DNA of 64,000 bases from Alcaligenes faecalis (GCF_005311025.1 NZ_CP031747.1:2354954-2418953); one strand, 5' to 3'; counted from the stretch's first letter, positions 8,644 through 18,071 are shown. The notes: a model not told the origin generated them from the letters alone. Numbers and translations: made by a program.

Positions 8644-9258
8644 ATGCTACGCATAGACAATCTCAGTAAAAACTATGGCGACTACCCCGTTTTCAAGGGG
8701 CTGACTCATACATTTCAGCCTGGCTGCGTGGCGCTCTGTGAAGAAGACAGTACCGGCAAATCTACCTTGCTGAACATCATTGCAGGCTTGCTCGAGCCGG
8801 ACACGGGGGAAGTGTGGATAGATGGGCAGTCGCTAATGAAAACACCCCGACAAGCCCGCGCTCGTATGGCTTATGTACCCGACAACTGCATGCTGTTTCC
8901 GTCCCAGACGGGCCGTGAACTGCTGGCGCAAATCGCCGCAGAAAAGAACACCCATGTGGATGACAATGCGCTGGATCTGGCCTGCCGATTAGGGCTGGAG
9001 CCACACTTGGACAAGCGCTTTGAGCAGATGTCGACAGGCACGCGCCGCAAGGTATTTCTGACGGCGGCGGCCTTGGGTGACCCGGCAGTGATCATTGCCG
9101 ATGGCCCCAGCAATGGCCTGGATACGCAGGCTCGTGCCGCTTTGGCGGAGCAGTTCCAGATCTGGTCGCAAGACCGTGTTGTGCTGTTCGCCAGCTACGA
9201 TGCCGAGTTGGTTGAGGCTTGCGGAGCAGAAATAATCAATATTGCCGAGCTGGTTTAG
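8644..9258 (+). CDS. Stand-alone ABC ATPase with degenerate catalytic motifs
   Basis: A 204-residue ABC nucleotide-binding domain. Several conserved positions are altered. The Walker A region reads EEDSTGKST (33-41), with the lysine kept but the leading glycines lost. The Q-loop glutamine is replaced (AYVPD, 76-80). Walker B is VIIADGPSNGLD (149-160), with glycine where the catalytic glutamate should be. The H-switch position reads ASYDAE without histidine. The signature is MSTGTRRK. The fold is therefore kept while hydrolysis is probably impaired. There is no permease beside it; the neighbours are unrelated single genes. The start is ATG 8644, with a GTG at 8632 and a TTG at 8626 as alternatives. 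Confidence 0.7.
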   Translation: MLRIDNLSKNYGDYPVFKGLTHTFQPGCVALCEEDSTGKSTLLNIIAGLLEPDTGEVWIDGQSLMKTPRQARARMAYVPDNCMLFPSQTGRELLAQIAAEKNTHVDDNALDLACRLGLEPHLDKRFEQMSTGTRRKVFLTAAALGDPAVIIADGPSNGLDTQARAALAEQFQIWSQDRVVLFASYDAELVEACGAEIINIAELV

Positions 9259-9366
9259 ACCTTGGGGGGGGCCGTCAGCCCATAAATTCGGCAATCCTAC
9301 GGATTCTTTCCGCCGTTCAGATCCCTACTATGGTTCTGCCAAACAAACCAAAAGAAAGGAGACGAC

Positions 9367-10476
9367 ATGGCAACAGGATATATTTGGAACACTCTTTACG
9401 GCTGGGTAGATACGGGGACGGGCAGTCTTGCCTCGGCCAATCTGGGGGCCCGTTTACAACCGATCAGCCACCACTTGGCCCATCCCGATACGAAGCGCCG
9501 CTTTCACGAGCTGGTATGCGCCTCCGGGCAAATTGATCATCTGACCAGCATCCAGGCCAAACCTGCACGCGACAAGGATATTTTGCGTGTGCATACGGCA
9601 GAGCATCTGGAAAACATGAAGCGTGTCAGTGCCTTGCCAACCGGCGGCGACACCGGCGACGGCATCACCACCATGGGTAATGGCGGCCTTGAAATTGCCA
9701 TGCTTTCTGCCGGTGGCGCCATTGAGATGGTCAAGAAAGTGGTCAGTCGTGAAGTCAGTAATGGCTACGCACTGGTAAACCCACCCGGCCACCACGCACC
9801 CCGTGCTGGTGCGATGGGTTTTTGCATTTTTAATAACACCTCGGTGGCCGCGGCTTATGCCCGTGAGGAGCTGGGCCTGGATCGTGTCGCGATTCTGGAT
9901 TGGGACGTGCATCACGGTAATGGTACGCAGGATATCTGGTGGAATGACCCTTCGGTTCTGACCATTTCCCTTCACCAGCATCTATGCTTCCCGGCCAATA
10001 GCGGTTTTACGACTGAGCGCGGCGAGGGCGAAGGCTTGGGCTACAACCTGAATATCCCATTGCCTCCTGGCGGTGGGAATGCCGCCTACCTCTATGCCAT
10101 GGAAAAAGTGGTACTGCCTGCGCTGCGCGCCTATAAACCGCAGCTGATTATCGTGGGCTCGGGTTTTGATGCCAGCATGATGGACCCGCTGGCACGCATG
10201 ATGGTGACGGCTTCCGGTTTCCGTCAGATGGCACGTCAAATTATCGACTGCGCCGAGGAAGTGTGTGAAGGTCGTATCGCTTTTGTGCAGGAAGGGGGGT
10301 ACAGCCCGCATTACTTGCCATTCTGCGGTCAGGCTGTCATCGAGGAGCTGACCGGTGTACGTACGCTGGCTGATCCTTACGCGGACTTTCTGGGCGGGAT
10401 GGGCGGCGATACGCTACTGGATGCGGAACGTGCTTGCGTGGACGAAGCCGCAGGCTTGTTGAGCGGTCTACGCTAA
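9367..10476 (+). CDS. Class II HDAC-like amidohydrolase (HDAH type)
   Basis: A 369-residue zinc deacetylase of the arginase/deacetylase fold. Length and sequence closely follow the histone-deacetylase-like amidohydrolase of Bordetella/Alcaligenes strain FB188 as I remember it. Zinc ligands are D180 and H182 (ILDWDVHHGNGTQ) and D268 (GSGFDAS). The catalytic pair H142-H143 lies in NPPGHHAPRAG, and Y312 is in EGGYSPHYLP. Such enzymes remove acetyl or trifluoroacetyl groups from lysine-like or polyamine substrates in vitro; the natural bacterial substrate is uncertain. GAAAGGAG precedes the ATG. It appears to be a single-gene transcript. Confidence 0.9.
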   Translation: MATGYIWNTLYGWVDTGTGSLASANLGARLQPISHHLAHPDTKRRFHELVCASGQIDHLTSIQAKPARDKDILRVHTAEHLENMKRVSALPTGGDTGDGITTMGNGGLEIAMLSAGGAIEMVKKVVSREVSNGYALVNPPGHHAPRAGAMGFCIFNNTSVAAAYAREELGLDRVAILDWDVHHGNGTQDIWWNDPSVLTISLHQHLCFPANSGFTTERGEGEGLGYNLNIPLPPGGGNAAYLYAMEKVVLPALRAYKPQLIIVGSGFDASMMDPLARMMVTASGFRQMARQIIDCAEEVCEGRIAFVQEGGYSPHYLPFCGQAVIEELTGVRTLADPYADFLGGMGGDTLLDAERACVDEAAGLLSGLR

Positions 10477-10522
10477 TACGCTGTGATGTTCATGGTTTGA
10501 ATGCTACCCCGGACCTTGTCGT

Positions 10523-11458
10523 TTAATGGCAGAGTGCGGGCACGGCAGCCAGGATAGCACCATGCGCATCCGGCACATACCAGTGATTCAGAGCCGCTTT
10601 AACAGCGGCTTCTGTGCGTCTGGTAATGCCCAGCTTGCGCAGCAAGGACGTGACATGCGAATGCACAGTGCGTTCGCTTAAAAACAGACTGGCCGCAATT
10701 TCCCGGTCGGTATAGCCCGTTACCAGCCAGCCCAGTACTTGCATTTCCTTGGCACTGAGCGCGGCGGGCAAGGGAGCGGGGACCAGTCGAACCAGAACAT
10801 CCCCCTTGGGAAAACGCTGTGCTTGCAGTCGATAGCTTCGTTTGCCTTCCAACCAGAACGCTTGCAAGGTTGAGGTCTCCTGGCCCATGAAGGACAAGGC
10901 TTTAGCCAGTGCGGGGCTGAATTGGGAGGCATTGGAGAGCATGTCTTCACGCATGATCAGGCTGCCTGCCTGTGGCACCAAATGCAAGACGATGCCGTTT
11001 TGCGCGACCATGTTTTGCATGGCCTCTTCCAGCAGGATTTTTGCGCCCAGCGCCAGCGTGCGGACGTGGCGATTGAAGCTGCCGGCCTGTTGGGAAGAAA
11101 AGTGAATCATCCCCAGATAGGAATCCCCTCGCTGCAGTTCTACCGTCATGCCATCCTGAAATCCACCACGCAGCAGAGCATCGGTATAGATAGCAGTGCT
11201 GCGAAAAGGAGGATCCATGGTGTCCGAGCACTCGGAAATGGAGGGGGGTAGCAAATCGTGGGGAGAGGCTTGCGCCGTAAATCCGGGTGGATAGATTTGC
11301 GGAAAGCCTGTCCCCAAGGCAGAGGCACAGTTCAGGTTATAGCCTTCACAATGCAATTCCAGATGCGTACGGCTTTGTGGTGCACAGCCCAGAAGCTGCA
11401 CCGCATCGAAGTGAAACAGGGAACGTAGGGATTGAATACGATCGCAGAGACTCAACAT
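10523..11458 (-). CDS. LuxR-type HTH transcriptional regulator
   Basis: A 311-residue protein with a C-terminal GerE/LuxR helix-turn-helix: LSAKEMQVLGWLVTGYTDRE, then IAASLFLSERTVHSHVTSLL, ending in RKLGITRRTEAAVKAA. The N-terminal 220 residues have no phosphoacceptor Asp pattern and no clear autoinducer domain; they could be a GAF/PAS-like sensor. The start is uncertain: ATG 11458 is taken here, while a TTG at 11497 would add 13 residues, and neither has a good ribosome-binding site. It is convergent with the amidohydrolase gene, with 46 bases between the stops. No target can be named. Confidence 0.75.
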   Translation of the reverse strand: MLSLCDRIQSLRSLFHFDAVQLLGCAPQSRTHLELHCEGYNLNCASALGTGFPQIYPPGFTAQASPHDLLPPSISECSDTMDPPFRSTAIYTDALLRGGFQDGMTVELQRGDSYLGMIHFSSQQAGSFNRHVRTLALGAKILLEEAMQNMVAQNGIVLHLVPQAGSLIMREDMLSNASQFSPALAKALSFMGQETSTLQAFWLEGKRSYRLQAQRFPKGDVLVRLVPAPLPAALSAKEMQVLGWLVTGYTDREIAASLFLSERTVHSHVTSLLRKLGITRRTEAAVKAALNHWYVPDAHGAILAAVPALCH

Positions 11459-11585
11459 GTGGGGGCCTGGGGATGTGTGTGGTAAGGGCGCTAACAATCA
11501 ACATAGCGTTTGGTGATGCACTGCGCAATTGGGCCAAACCCAGGCGTGGATGCTGGACTGTGTAGGGATGTGCCCCTAAAGCCAA

Positions 11586-11607
11586 AACCCTCCGAAAGTG
11601 GAGGGTT
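11586..11607 (-). terminator. Weak hairpin downstream of sodA
   Basis: Arms 11586-11593 and 11600-11607 pair perfectly over eight bases with a six-base loop. On the minus strand only TTTT follows, so termination may be partial. Confidence 0.4.
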
Positions 11608-11690
11608 GCTTGGAAAGGCGACAAGCTAAAGTGCTTGTTGCTACCTGTCTCCGAGTAAGGCGACAGGGTTTGACGGGGCGTAAAACCGCT

Positions 11691-12302
11691 TTATTTAACG
11701 GCTTCCAGGTATCGTCTTAGCACTTCGGGCCAATTAATCACATTGAAAAAGGCCGCAATGTATTCAGGCCGACGATTCTGATACTTCAGGTAGTAGGCGT
11801 GTTCCCACACATCCAGGCCCAGTATGGGCGTGTTGCCGTGCATCAGCGGGCTGTCCTGATTGCCGGTGCTCTCTACCACCAGCTTCTTTTCCGGGGTGAC
11901 ACTGAGCCAAGCCCAGCCACTACCAAAACGTGAGATCGCCGCTTTGGTAAAGGCATCCTTGAATGTCTCGAAACCGCCCAGATCCCGGTCTATGGCATAA
12001 GCCAGATCGTTGGGAAGGGTGCTATCGGCATCGGGCGTCATGACGGTCCAAAACAAGCTGTGGTTGGCATGACCGCCACCATTGTTGCGCACGACATTGC
12101 GCAGGGATTCAGGCAAGGTGTCCAGCCCGGCTACCAGCTCATCAATAGGCGGGTAGGGCAAGTTGGCCGCTTCCAGTGCCGCATTCAGATTATTGATATA
12201 GGTCTGATGATGTTTGCTGTAGTGAATCTCCATGGTCTGGGTGTCGATATGCGGCTCCAGAGCATGGTAGGCATAAGGCAGGGCAGGTAAGGTGTAAGAC
12301 AA
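11691..12302 (-). CDS. sodA: Superoxide dismutase, manganese type
   Basis: A 203-residue Fe/Mn-family superoxide dismutase that converts superoxide to hydrogen peroxide and oxygen in the cytoplasm. Metal ligands are H27, H81, D164 and H168 (the last two in [14 protein letters not shown]). Two positions that separate the metal types favour manganese: the block before HSLFW is GGGHAN without the FeSOD glutamine, and a glutamine is present in [10 protein letters not shown] (Q149). It is the distal gene of a pair with the orfX-like gene under a Fur-like box, which fits a Mn enzyme made when iron is short. Confidence 0.92.
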   Translation of the reverse strand: MSYTLPALPYAYHALEPHIDTQTMEIHYSKHHQTYINNLNAALEAANLPYPPIDELVAGLDTLPESLRNVVRNNGGGHANHSLFWTVMTPDADSTLPNDLAYAIDRDLGGFETFKDAFTKAAISRFGSGWAWLSVTPEKKLVVESTGNQDSPLMHGNTPILGLDVWEHAYYLKYQNRRPEYIAAFFNVINWPEVLRRYLEAVK

Positions 12303-12355
12303 GACGCACTCCTCGATAAACCCCAGGCCGGTGGCGCCTGGGGGACAGAATGAAA

Positions 12356-12835
12356 CTAATGAGAAAAAGAGCGTTCCTGCGGGCTGACCGCCCCTAAGAA
12401 CAGGGCAGAGCAGGTAGGGACATGATGGGGGTAGCGTCGCGCATAGCGGGCCAGTTCGGCATAAGTGCGGCGGCTGTGTTGCCAGGCAGCCATGCGCCAG
12501 TCATCCGCCAGACGGGTATTGGCAGCGGCGCAGCACAAGGTTTCATGAGCTGTGCACAGGTGCAGACCCTGTTCGTCACTTTGACCCAGTTGCTCGCAGG
12601 CATCGGCCAGATTCAAATGGGCAATGACCCAGGCGGCAATGGTGGCGTCGGCCCCTTCGCAAGAGCCAAACAGCAGCGGTTTCACATACGCACGAGCTTG
12701 CTGATAGTGCGTGATGGCATCGGTGTAATTGTGGGATTGAAAGGCCTGGTTGCCCTGTGTGATCAAATTGCGCCAGGAGGCCAGTTCGTCGCGTTGGGTA
12801 AGAGCGTGTTGGGACTGTTGGGCGAGTGTCTGCAT
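12356..12835 (-). CDS. Conserved hypothetical upstream of sodA (orfX-like)
   Basis: A 159-residue soluble, largely helical protein. Residues 20-70 ([20 protein letters not shown] and the following helix) resemble a tetratricopeptide repeat, and a second helical pair follows. In pseudomonads an unannotated orfX sits directly before the Fur-controlled sodA; this gene holds the same place and has a similar size, so I regard it as the counterpart. The function is unknown. The spacing to sodA is 53 bases on the same strand, and both genes probably start from the Fur-box promoter. Confidence 0.7.
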   Translation of the reverse strand: MQTLAQQSQHALTQRDELASWRNLITQGNQAFQSHNYTDAITHYQQARAYVKPLLFGSCEGADATIAAWVIAHLNLADACEQLGQSDEQGLHLCTAHETLCCAAANTRLADDWRMAAWQHSRRTYAELARYARRYPHHVPTCSALFLGAVSPQERSFSH

Positions 12836-12876
12836 GCATTGCTCCTGATAAAAGGTAGCGCATCAATAATGAAATT

Positions 12877-12895
12877 AATGATAATGATTTGCATT
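12877..12895. promoter_or_regulatory. Fur-box-like operator for the orfX-sodA pair
   Basis: AATGATAATGATTTGCATT, 41 bases upstream of the orfX start, contains the NATWAT hexamer array of Fur boxes (consensus GATAATGATAATCATTATC). It lies in an AT-rich stretch suited to a promoter. Confidence 0.65.
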
Positions 12896-13085
12896 TATAT
12901 TATCAAGGTAATCCCAAAAGCAAATCGTAAGCAGATCAAACGTCAGGCAAAAAAGGAGGGGGAGCACTTCTTAAAGCCAATATCAGTGCGGCTTTGCGGG
13001 CAGGGTGAGCGTGCTTAGGTGTATACCCTGTAGCGTGAAGACTCTTGCCTCAGATCAAGGCCAGGATGGCCGCCAGGCAAGAAAA

Positions 13086-13115
13086 AAGGCTGAAAGCCCG
13101 GGAGCTTTCAGCCTT
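13086..13115 (-). terminator. Terminator of the PPC-domain protein gene
   Basis: Perfect twelve-base arms (13086-13097, 13104-13115), a six-base loop, and T6 on the minus strand (A-tract at 13082-13087). Confidence 0.8.
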
Positions 13116-13138
13116 GATTTCCGCTTGTCTGAACCGTC

Positions 13139-14572
13139 TTAACGACGTTTTACCGACAGCTCATATTCCATATCCTGGTCGTAACTACCCAAGGACATGG
13201 CTTTGACTTCGTATTCGCCCGCTTCCAGCTGGACTTCCAGACGTGCGTTCATGTCGCCGCCGCTATCATCGTCTTCAGCAACGGTTTGACCGTCTTTACG
13301 CAGCACCAGGTAGGTATCGAAGATAGGCGAGGTCATGTCAATGACGTAGCTGCCAGGTTGACGTACGGTCAACTGGTAGCTGTCGCTGGTGATGCCTTGC
13401 AGCATCAGAGCTTGGCGAGGCTCACCCACACGAATGGTTCCGCCGCCGGCATTGGCAGGGACTTCATCAGCCGAGGCGGACAGGGCAAACAGACCAGCCT
13501 GGTTGGAGCCAGAAATCTTCACCTGGTGTTCGCCTGCAGCCAGTACGCCGCGGACGCGTTGTTGGCCGGCTTCATCACCGTATTGGTTGGCACTGGTGGA
13601 GTCTACTTCCATCGTGGCCTGGAAGCCTTGGGCGTCCATTTGCACGGTGACCAGTTTGGGTTCGGACAAGGTGAAGCTGTAGGTTTGGGTTTCACCCGTG
13701 AACAGGCCGGTTTTGCCATTGCCGTCCAGAGTCAGACTGTCGCCGTTTTTCAGCTCGATCTCGCCGGTCATTTCTTCGGGCTTGATCTCCAGCGAGAAGC
13801 CGCCCTGGAAGTTTTGTGCGCCCATGGCCGAGCTGGCCTGCACGATGTATTCGCCGGCTTTCAGATAAACCTGCAGACGTGCATCGGTGCCGCCACCGCT
13901 GTCATCGTCCGAGGCCAATTCCATGCCGCGACGATCCATCAGCTTCAGATAGGCGTCCATGCTGTTTTGCTCGGCCTTCATGGCCAGGCTGTACAAGCCG
14001 TCCTTGTCGATATTCAAGCGGTAACGCTTCTGGCCGCCCAGTGCCCAGTCATGAATGGTCTGGTCTTGAGTCAAAGGCTCGCCGGTGTAGGCTTTCAGGG
14101 TATCGACGACGACCTGGAACGGACCGTAGGAACTGGTGTTGAAGCCGCTGACAACCACTTGGTAGGTGTCGTTGAAATCCGCCTTGAAGCCCAGTGTGGT
14201 GGCCTGGCCTTTGGTTTCGCTATCGGGGCAGTCTTCGCAGCGCTGAGTACGAGTGACCAGTTCGCCGTTGCGCAGCACGCTGATTTGCGGGCGCAGGGGG
14301 CCACTTACGCTGATCTTGATGATCTGGCCGGCTTCAGCCTTCACATCAAACAGGCTGCTGCGTACGCCATCGCTCAGGTTCAAGAAGCTCTTGCTGGTCA
14401 ATTCGCCGGAGACGGATTGGCCCAATACCAGGGTTTGAGCAGCACCTATGCTGCTGGGGGCGCTGCTGACCGGGCCGCTGGCCGGTACGGGTACGTTTTT
14501 GGCGTAATAAATCGCGCCACCGGCGCCGATGACGACGCCCAACAGGGCTGCAAATAAGGTAGTTGGCTTCAT
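13139..14572 (-). CDS. Membrane-anchored protein with pre-peptidase C-terminal (PPC) domains
   Basis: A 477-residue protein beginning with an uncleaved-looking hydrophobic anchor (residues 4-24), then a Pro/Ser/Ala linker. The remainder is beta-rich repeats of the bacterial pre-peptidase C-terminal type. Two calcium-site-like motifs are near-duplicates: DRRGMELASDDDSGGGTDAR and RKDGQTVAEDDDSGGDMNAR, each followed by L(K/E)AGEY. PPC domains are usually attached to exported proteases, but no protease domain is present, so it may act as a periplasmic adhesion or sensing module. The start is ATG 14572; the open frame extends upstream to 14776, but that part lacks protein character. A terminator follows. 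Confidence 0.7.
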   Translation of the reverse strand: MKPTTLFAALLGVVIGAGGAIYYAKNVPVPASGPVSSAPSSIGAAQTLVLGQSVSGELTSKSFLNLSDGVRSSLFDVKAEAGQIIKISVSGPLRPQISVLRNGELVTRTQRCEDCPDSETKGQATTLGFKADFNDTYQVVVSGFNTSSYGPFQVVVDTLKAYTGEPLTQDQTIHDWALGGQKRYRLNIDKDGLYSLAMKAEQNSMDAYLKLMDRRGMELASDDDSGGGTDARLQVYLKAGEYIVQASSAMGAQNFQGGFSLEIKPEEMTGEIELKNGDSLTLDGNGKTGLFTGETQTYSFTLSEPKLVTVQMDAQGFQATMEVDSTSANQYGDEAGQQRVRGVLAAGEHQVKISGSNQAGLFALSASADEVPANAGGGTIRVGEPRQALMLQGITSDSYQLTVRQPGSYVIDMTSPIFDTYLVLRKDGQTVAEDDDSGGDMNARLEVQLEAGEYEVKAMSLGSYDQDMEYELSVKRR

Positions 14573-14817
14573 GATCTCTGAAGAGTAGCTAAAAGAGTAA
14601 GGCACCGATAAGCCGGCGGCCGTTAGCGGGCGATTGTACTGGAGCTGAGAGAGCCAGCGCACACTGTTGCAACAAGATACTACGATATGGCCCTGGATTC
14701 CGGGTTTATGGTTGGGGCTTGGATCAATAACTGGATTCGTTTCCTGGCCCGGCTTTGTCTTGAAAGCCCGGCGCATGCCTGCGTACTTTGTTACGTTTTA
14801 AGCGGATGCTTCGCTCC

Positions 14818-16740
14818 TCAAGGCTGCACATAGTCTTGGCTGATGAAGGCAGGGGCCTCGCTAAAGGATTGTCCACCTCCTGGTGGTGGAGCCTGGGTCA
14901 ATGCTACTTGCACCCATTTGCCGTGACGGCGTTCCAATAATCGATAGCGCTGCTCGGGACCAATCGGACGACTGGCCAGGTAAAGGGTGCCGTTTTGTTT
15001 GTACAGAACGGGCTGGGACGCGGATTGCTTGTCCACTTCCTGTTCCTGCCCTTGATCAAGCAGCACAATGGCACCACCCGGACTCTTTTGAATCGCCACA
15101 ACAACCTGTTCTTTTTCGCCCAGGCTAAGAGCGGGCGTGCCTACGTAGTTCAAACCCAGATCTTGCGGATGAGACCAGCGTTGCTGGCTGTCTTGGCTCA
15201 GGCGCTGCAAGTGCTGGCTTTGGCGATCGCGCATATACAGCTCAATCTGACCTCGCGCATTCAGGATAGAAGCCAGTCCGCCGCTGATGGGAGGGACCGG
15301 AACCGCTTGCCAGGCCTGCCATTTCGAATCATTTTGCTGAGAGGTCTGGAAAAGCTGGCCTTGCAGATTGCTGGCAAAGACATGGGTGCGTCCCTGTTTA
15401 TCCAGGCTTAGAGTGGCGGGGTAGGCGGCCTGATCCAGTGCAGGGAGGGCTTTCCAGGCACTCCAGCCGTAATCAGGCTGGCGGGCGGCGCTCCAGTAAA
15501 AGCGGCCATCGGTGCCCATGGCCAAAGCCTGGCTGTCACGGCGGCTGACCATCGGTGTGTGCAGTACGCGTGGGCCGGGTATTTTTTGCCAGGCGAGCCA
15601 GTCGTCCTCATCGGGGGCACGGCTGAACCAGACTTGCCCGCTTGCATCGCGTGCAAACAGGCCGGGGCTGCCGTCTGCATACTGGAAGGCGTTCAAGGCA
15701 TCCGCCGTGCGCCCACCCAAAGTGGTCCAGCGCTGCTCTTGCACATCCCATTGATTGATGGCGTCGTTTTGCTCGCCCGAGACGAAAAAGCTGAGCCTGC
15801 CTTCCTTGTCACTTAACAGGCTGGCCGGATAGTCGGCACGGCTGGTGTAGTAACTACGTTGTACCCAGGCGGCGGCAGGACCAGCGGGTTCCTGGCACAC
15901 AGCGGGGCCTTTGCAGGCGTGTTGATCATGCCAGGCGTAGCGCCGGAAAATCTCGGTTTTGCTGTGAATTTCATTCAAGGTCAGATTGCGGGCCTGTTCT
16001 TGAATCGGGTAGTCCACATAGCCAATTTGCGCGTAATTGCCGGGGGCGGCCAGCATGGCTTCCCGAACCAGTCGGGCGCTGGCGATATGGTCCGGGTGCC
16101 CGTGTCCGCTACAACGCCAGCACAGCTGGGTGTAAGGCACGGGATTGGTGTCATCCAGATAGCGAACGCTGGTAGGCCGATACAGTCGTATCAAGGCCGC
16201 CAGCGTTTGAACCAGTTGCTCGCGGTTCAATGTTTGTTGAGGACTATCCAGTGTTTGTACGGTTTGGCCGGGTACGGATTCTGCACGGCTCAAGGGAGTC
16301 AGGCTTCCCCAGCCGGGGCCCAGCCAAGGGTCTTGCAGACGCAAATGACTAAGCTGAATGCCCGGCCTGGCTCGCAAGGTAAATTGCGCGATCGAGGCAC
16401 TGCCGACCATCAAGCGGGTTTGCTGCCATTCATTGACCAGCCCGGCCATATAGGCATAGGCGGCGCGCACACCTTGCTCGCGGCTATACATATATTCCAG
16501 CCCGCCTTTGCGTTCACTGGCGGTCAGATACAGAACCTGCATGCAGCCACCTGCCTGGATATTGCTGGACAGGTCCGGGTTCATGAACAGCAGATCGTCA
16601 TCCATATGGCCCACGACGACCAGATCCCGGCTGCCGTGACAAGCGTCGGCGGCCTGGGCAGAAAACGACAAGAGCAAAGCACACAGTCCGCCAAGCAGCC
16701 TGTGTTTCAGGGAAGGACCAGCCGAAAAGGCGAGATACAT
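14818..16740 (-). CDS. Secreted PIG-L family deacetylase with C-terminal propeller-like domain
   Basis: A 640-residue exported protein. The signal peptide is residues 1-30, ending at SAQA. The PIG-L/LmbE zinc deacetylase domain covers about 38-290, with zinc motif HMDDD at 45-49 and HPDH at 215-218. This fold removes acetyl groups from GlcNAc-type sugars. The last 330 residues have repeated Trp-rich blades (WLAWQKIPGP, WSAWKALPAL, WQAWQAVPVP), like the seven-bladed PLL/tachylectin lectin repeats. The likely picture is a periplasmic or secreted deacetylase that binds a glycan through its propeller. It is transcribed towards the PPC gene, 245 bases away. Confidence 0.75.
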   Translation of the reverse strand: MYLAFSAGPSLKHRLLGGLCALLLSFSAQAADACHGSRDLVVVGHMDDDLLFMNPDLSSNIQAGGCMQVLYLTASERKGGLEYMYSREQGVRAAYAYMAGLVNEWQQTRLMVGSASIAQFTLRARPGIQLSHLRLQDPWLGPGWGSLTPLSRAESVPGQTVQTLDSPQQTLNREQLVQTLAALIRLYRPTSVRYLDDTNPVPYTQLCWRCSGHGHPDHIASARLVREAMLAAPGNYAQIGYVDYPIQEQARNLTLNEIHSKTEIFRRYAWHDQHACKGPAVCQEPAGPAAAWVQRSYYTSRADYPASLLSDKEGRLSFFVSGEQNDAINQWDVQEQRWTTLGGRTADALNAFQYADGSPGLFARDASGQVWFSRAPDEDDWLAWQKIPGPRVLHTPMVSRRDSQALAMGTDGRFYWSAARQPDYGWSAWKALPALDQAAYPATLSLDKQGRTHVFASNLQGQLFQTSQQNDSKWQAWQAVPVPPISGGLASILNARGQIELYMRDRQSQHLQRLSQDSQQRWSHPQDLGLNYVGTPALSLGEKEQVVVAIQKSPGGAIVLLDQGQEQEVDKQSASQPVLYKQNGTLYLASRPIGPEQRYRLLERRHGKWVQVALTQAPPPGGGQSFSEAPAFISQDYVQP

Positions 16741-16811
16741 GAGGATGAGAGCGCGGAATGAACAAGGATCAGAACGATCCGTCCCGCGTTGCTTGCAGAG
16801 GGTGCAAACAA

Positions 16812-16838
16812 CGTGCCTGCTTAGTATAAGCAGGCACG
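16812..16838 (-). terminator. Hairpin after nnrS
   Basis: Perfect eleven-base arms (16812-16822, 16828-16838) with a five-base loop. Only a broken T-run (GTTGTTTG) follows on the minus strand, so this is a weak terminator or a processing signal between nnrS and the deacetylase gene. Confidence 0.5.
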
Positions 16839-16907
16839 GTCAGGCAGAAAATAAAGATAAACGGTGCCAGGGACTTTGCTTTTTAAAGTGTGGTGCCGAC
16901 GCTGCGA

Positions 16908-18071
16908 TCAGTTCAATCTGGGGCGAATCAACATGGGGGCAAACTGATGCAGGTAATTGAGCATGGCCAGAATCCAGCATAGGCCAGCCGCATGCAGCAA
17001 GGGCAGGCTCCAACTGCTTGGGATCAGGGCCAGCAAGCGCAAGACGCAGGCGGCAATCAGGAAACCGTAACCCAGCACCACTTTGGGTGTGGCACGCAAG
17101 GGGCGGCCTAAATGACCCAGGGCAGTACGGGTCAGCATGCCAATAATCATCACGCTGAAACCTGCCAGACCCACAATATGTACCGGCCAGGCTGCGCGCA
17201 GAATCCAGCCTGCTTCATATGCCGCAGCACTTAATAGACCCAGTGCCAGACCGGCATAGCCCAGGTACAGAATCCACAGCAGTGGCGTATTGCGGCTGGC
17301 CCAGGGTTTCCAGCGTACCCACTGGAAGCAGGCGATCAAGCCCAAAGCAGCCAGAACCAGGGCTAAGGGCAAACGCCAGGGGCTCAGCGACAAGGCAATG
17401 GCGATGGCACTCAAGCCCATTTGCCAATGGCCGCTACGAGTTTGAGCAGGCAGGCTCAGGCCCGGCAAGGCGCGCATGGCAAAGAAGGGGATGATGCGAC
17501 GGGCAATCAGCAAGGTGATCAAGCCCATGGTCCAGAAGCCGCTGTAGAAGTAGGGCATGGGGTCTTGCCCTTGCATCAGGCTGTACATGAACAGCGCATG
17601 GCTAAGACCCAAAGCCAGCATGGCTAGCGGAATACCGTAATTGCGCTTGTTGCGGGCGATCAGGATGACGCGCCCCAGTTCAGCTGCGGCAATGGCAAAG
17701 AAGAGGGCATCGAGCAGCAATGCCGCCATCATGCCATTGGGAAGTAGCAGGCTGAAGCGCGCCAGAATCCAGATCAGACACAAGGCCCCTAAAGAGGGGC
17801 CACGCAAGGTGGGTTGCCCCGTCCAGGTGGCGCTGGCAGTCAGCAAAAATCCCACGGCAATGGTGCCGATAAAGGCCCAGAGCATTTCATGGGCGTGCCA
17901 GTACAGGGAAGGGATGGCCGCATTGGCCAGCCATCCGGGCGTATAGAGCCAGAGCGCAATGCTGGCAGCGCCCCAAAGCGTGGCTAAAAGATAGAGGGGA
18001 CGAAATCCCAGTTCCAGGAATGCGCGCCATTCTGGGCGGGTAGAGGCGGGGGAGGCAGTCAAAGGAGTCAT
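16908..18071 (-). CDS. nnrS: NnrS family haem/copper membrane protein
   Basis: A 387-residue protein with about twelve transmembrane helices. NnrS features are present: LELGFRPLYLLA near the start, SLYWHAHEMLWAFIGTIAVGFLLTASATW with conserved histidines, LARRIIPFF, and GLAGFSVMIIGMLTRTALGHLGRP. NnrS proteins protect cells from nitrosative stress and are usually co-regulated with NO-handling genes. An almost perfect NsrR-type 23-bp palindrome lies 15 bases before the start codon, which supports the assignment strongly. No denitrification gene is adjacent. Confidence 0.88.
   Translation of the reverse strand: MTPLTASPASTRPEWRAFLELGFRPLYLLATLWGAASIALWLYTPGWLANAAIPSLYWHAHEMLWAFIGTIAVGFLLTASATWTGQPTLRGPSLGALCLIWILARFSLLLPNGMMAALLLDALFFAIAAAELGRVILIARNKRNYGIPLAMLALGLSHALFMYSLMQGQDPMPYFYSGFWTMGLITLLIARRIIPFFAMRALPGLSLPAQTRSGHWQMGLSAIAIALSLSPWRLPLALVLAALGLIACFQWVRWKPWASRNTPLLWILYLGYAGLALGLLSAAAYEAGWILRAAWPVHIVGLAGFSVMIIGMLTRTALGHLGRPLRATPKVVLGYGFLIAACVLRLLALIPSSWSLPLLHAAGLCWILAMLNYLHQFAPMLIRPRLN

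Noticed and set aside
13286-14557. 423-codon open frame on the plus strand
   Set aside because: It lies wholly opposite the PPC-domain gene, has unnatural composition and no ribosome-binding site; it is a mirror of biased codon use.
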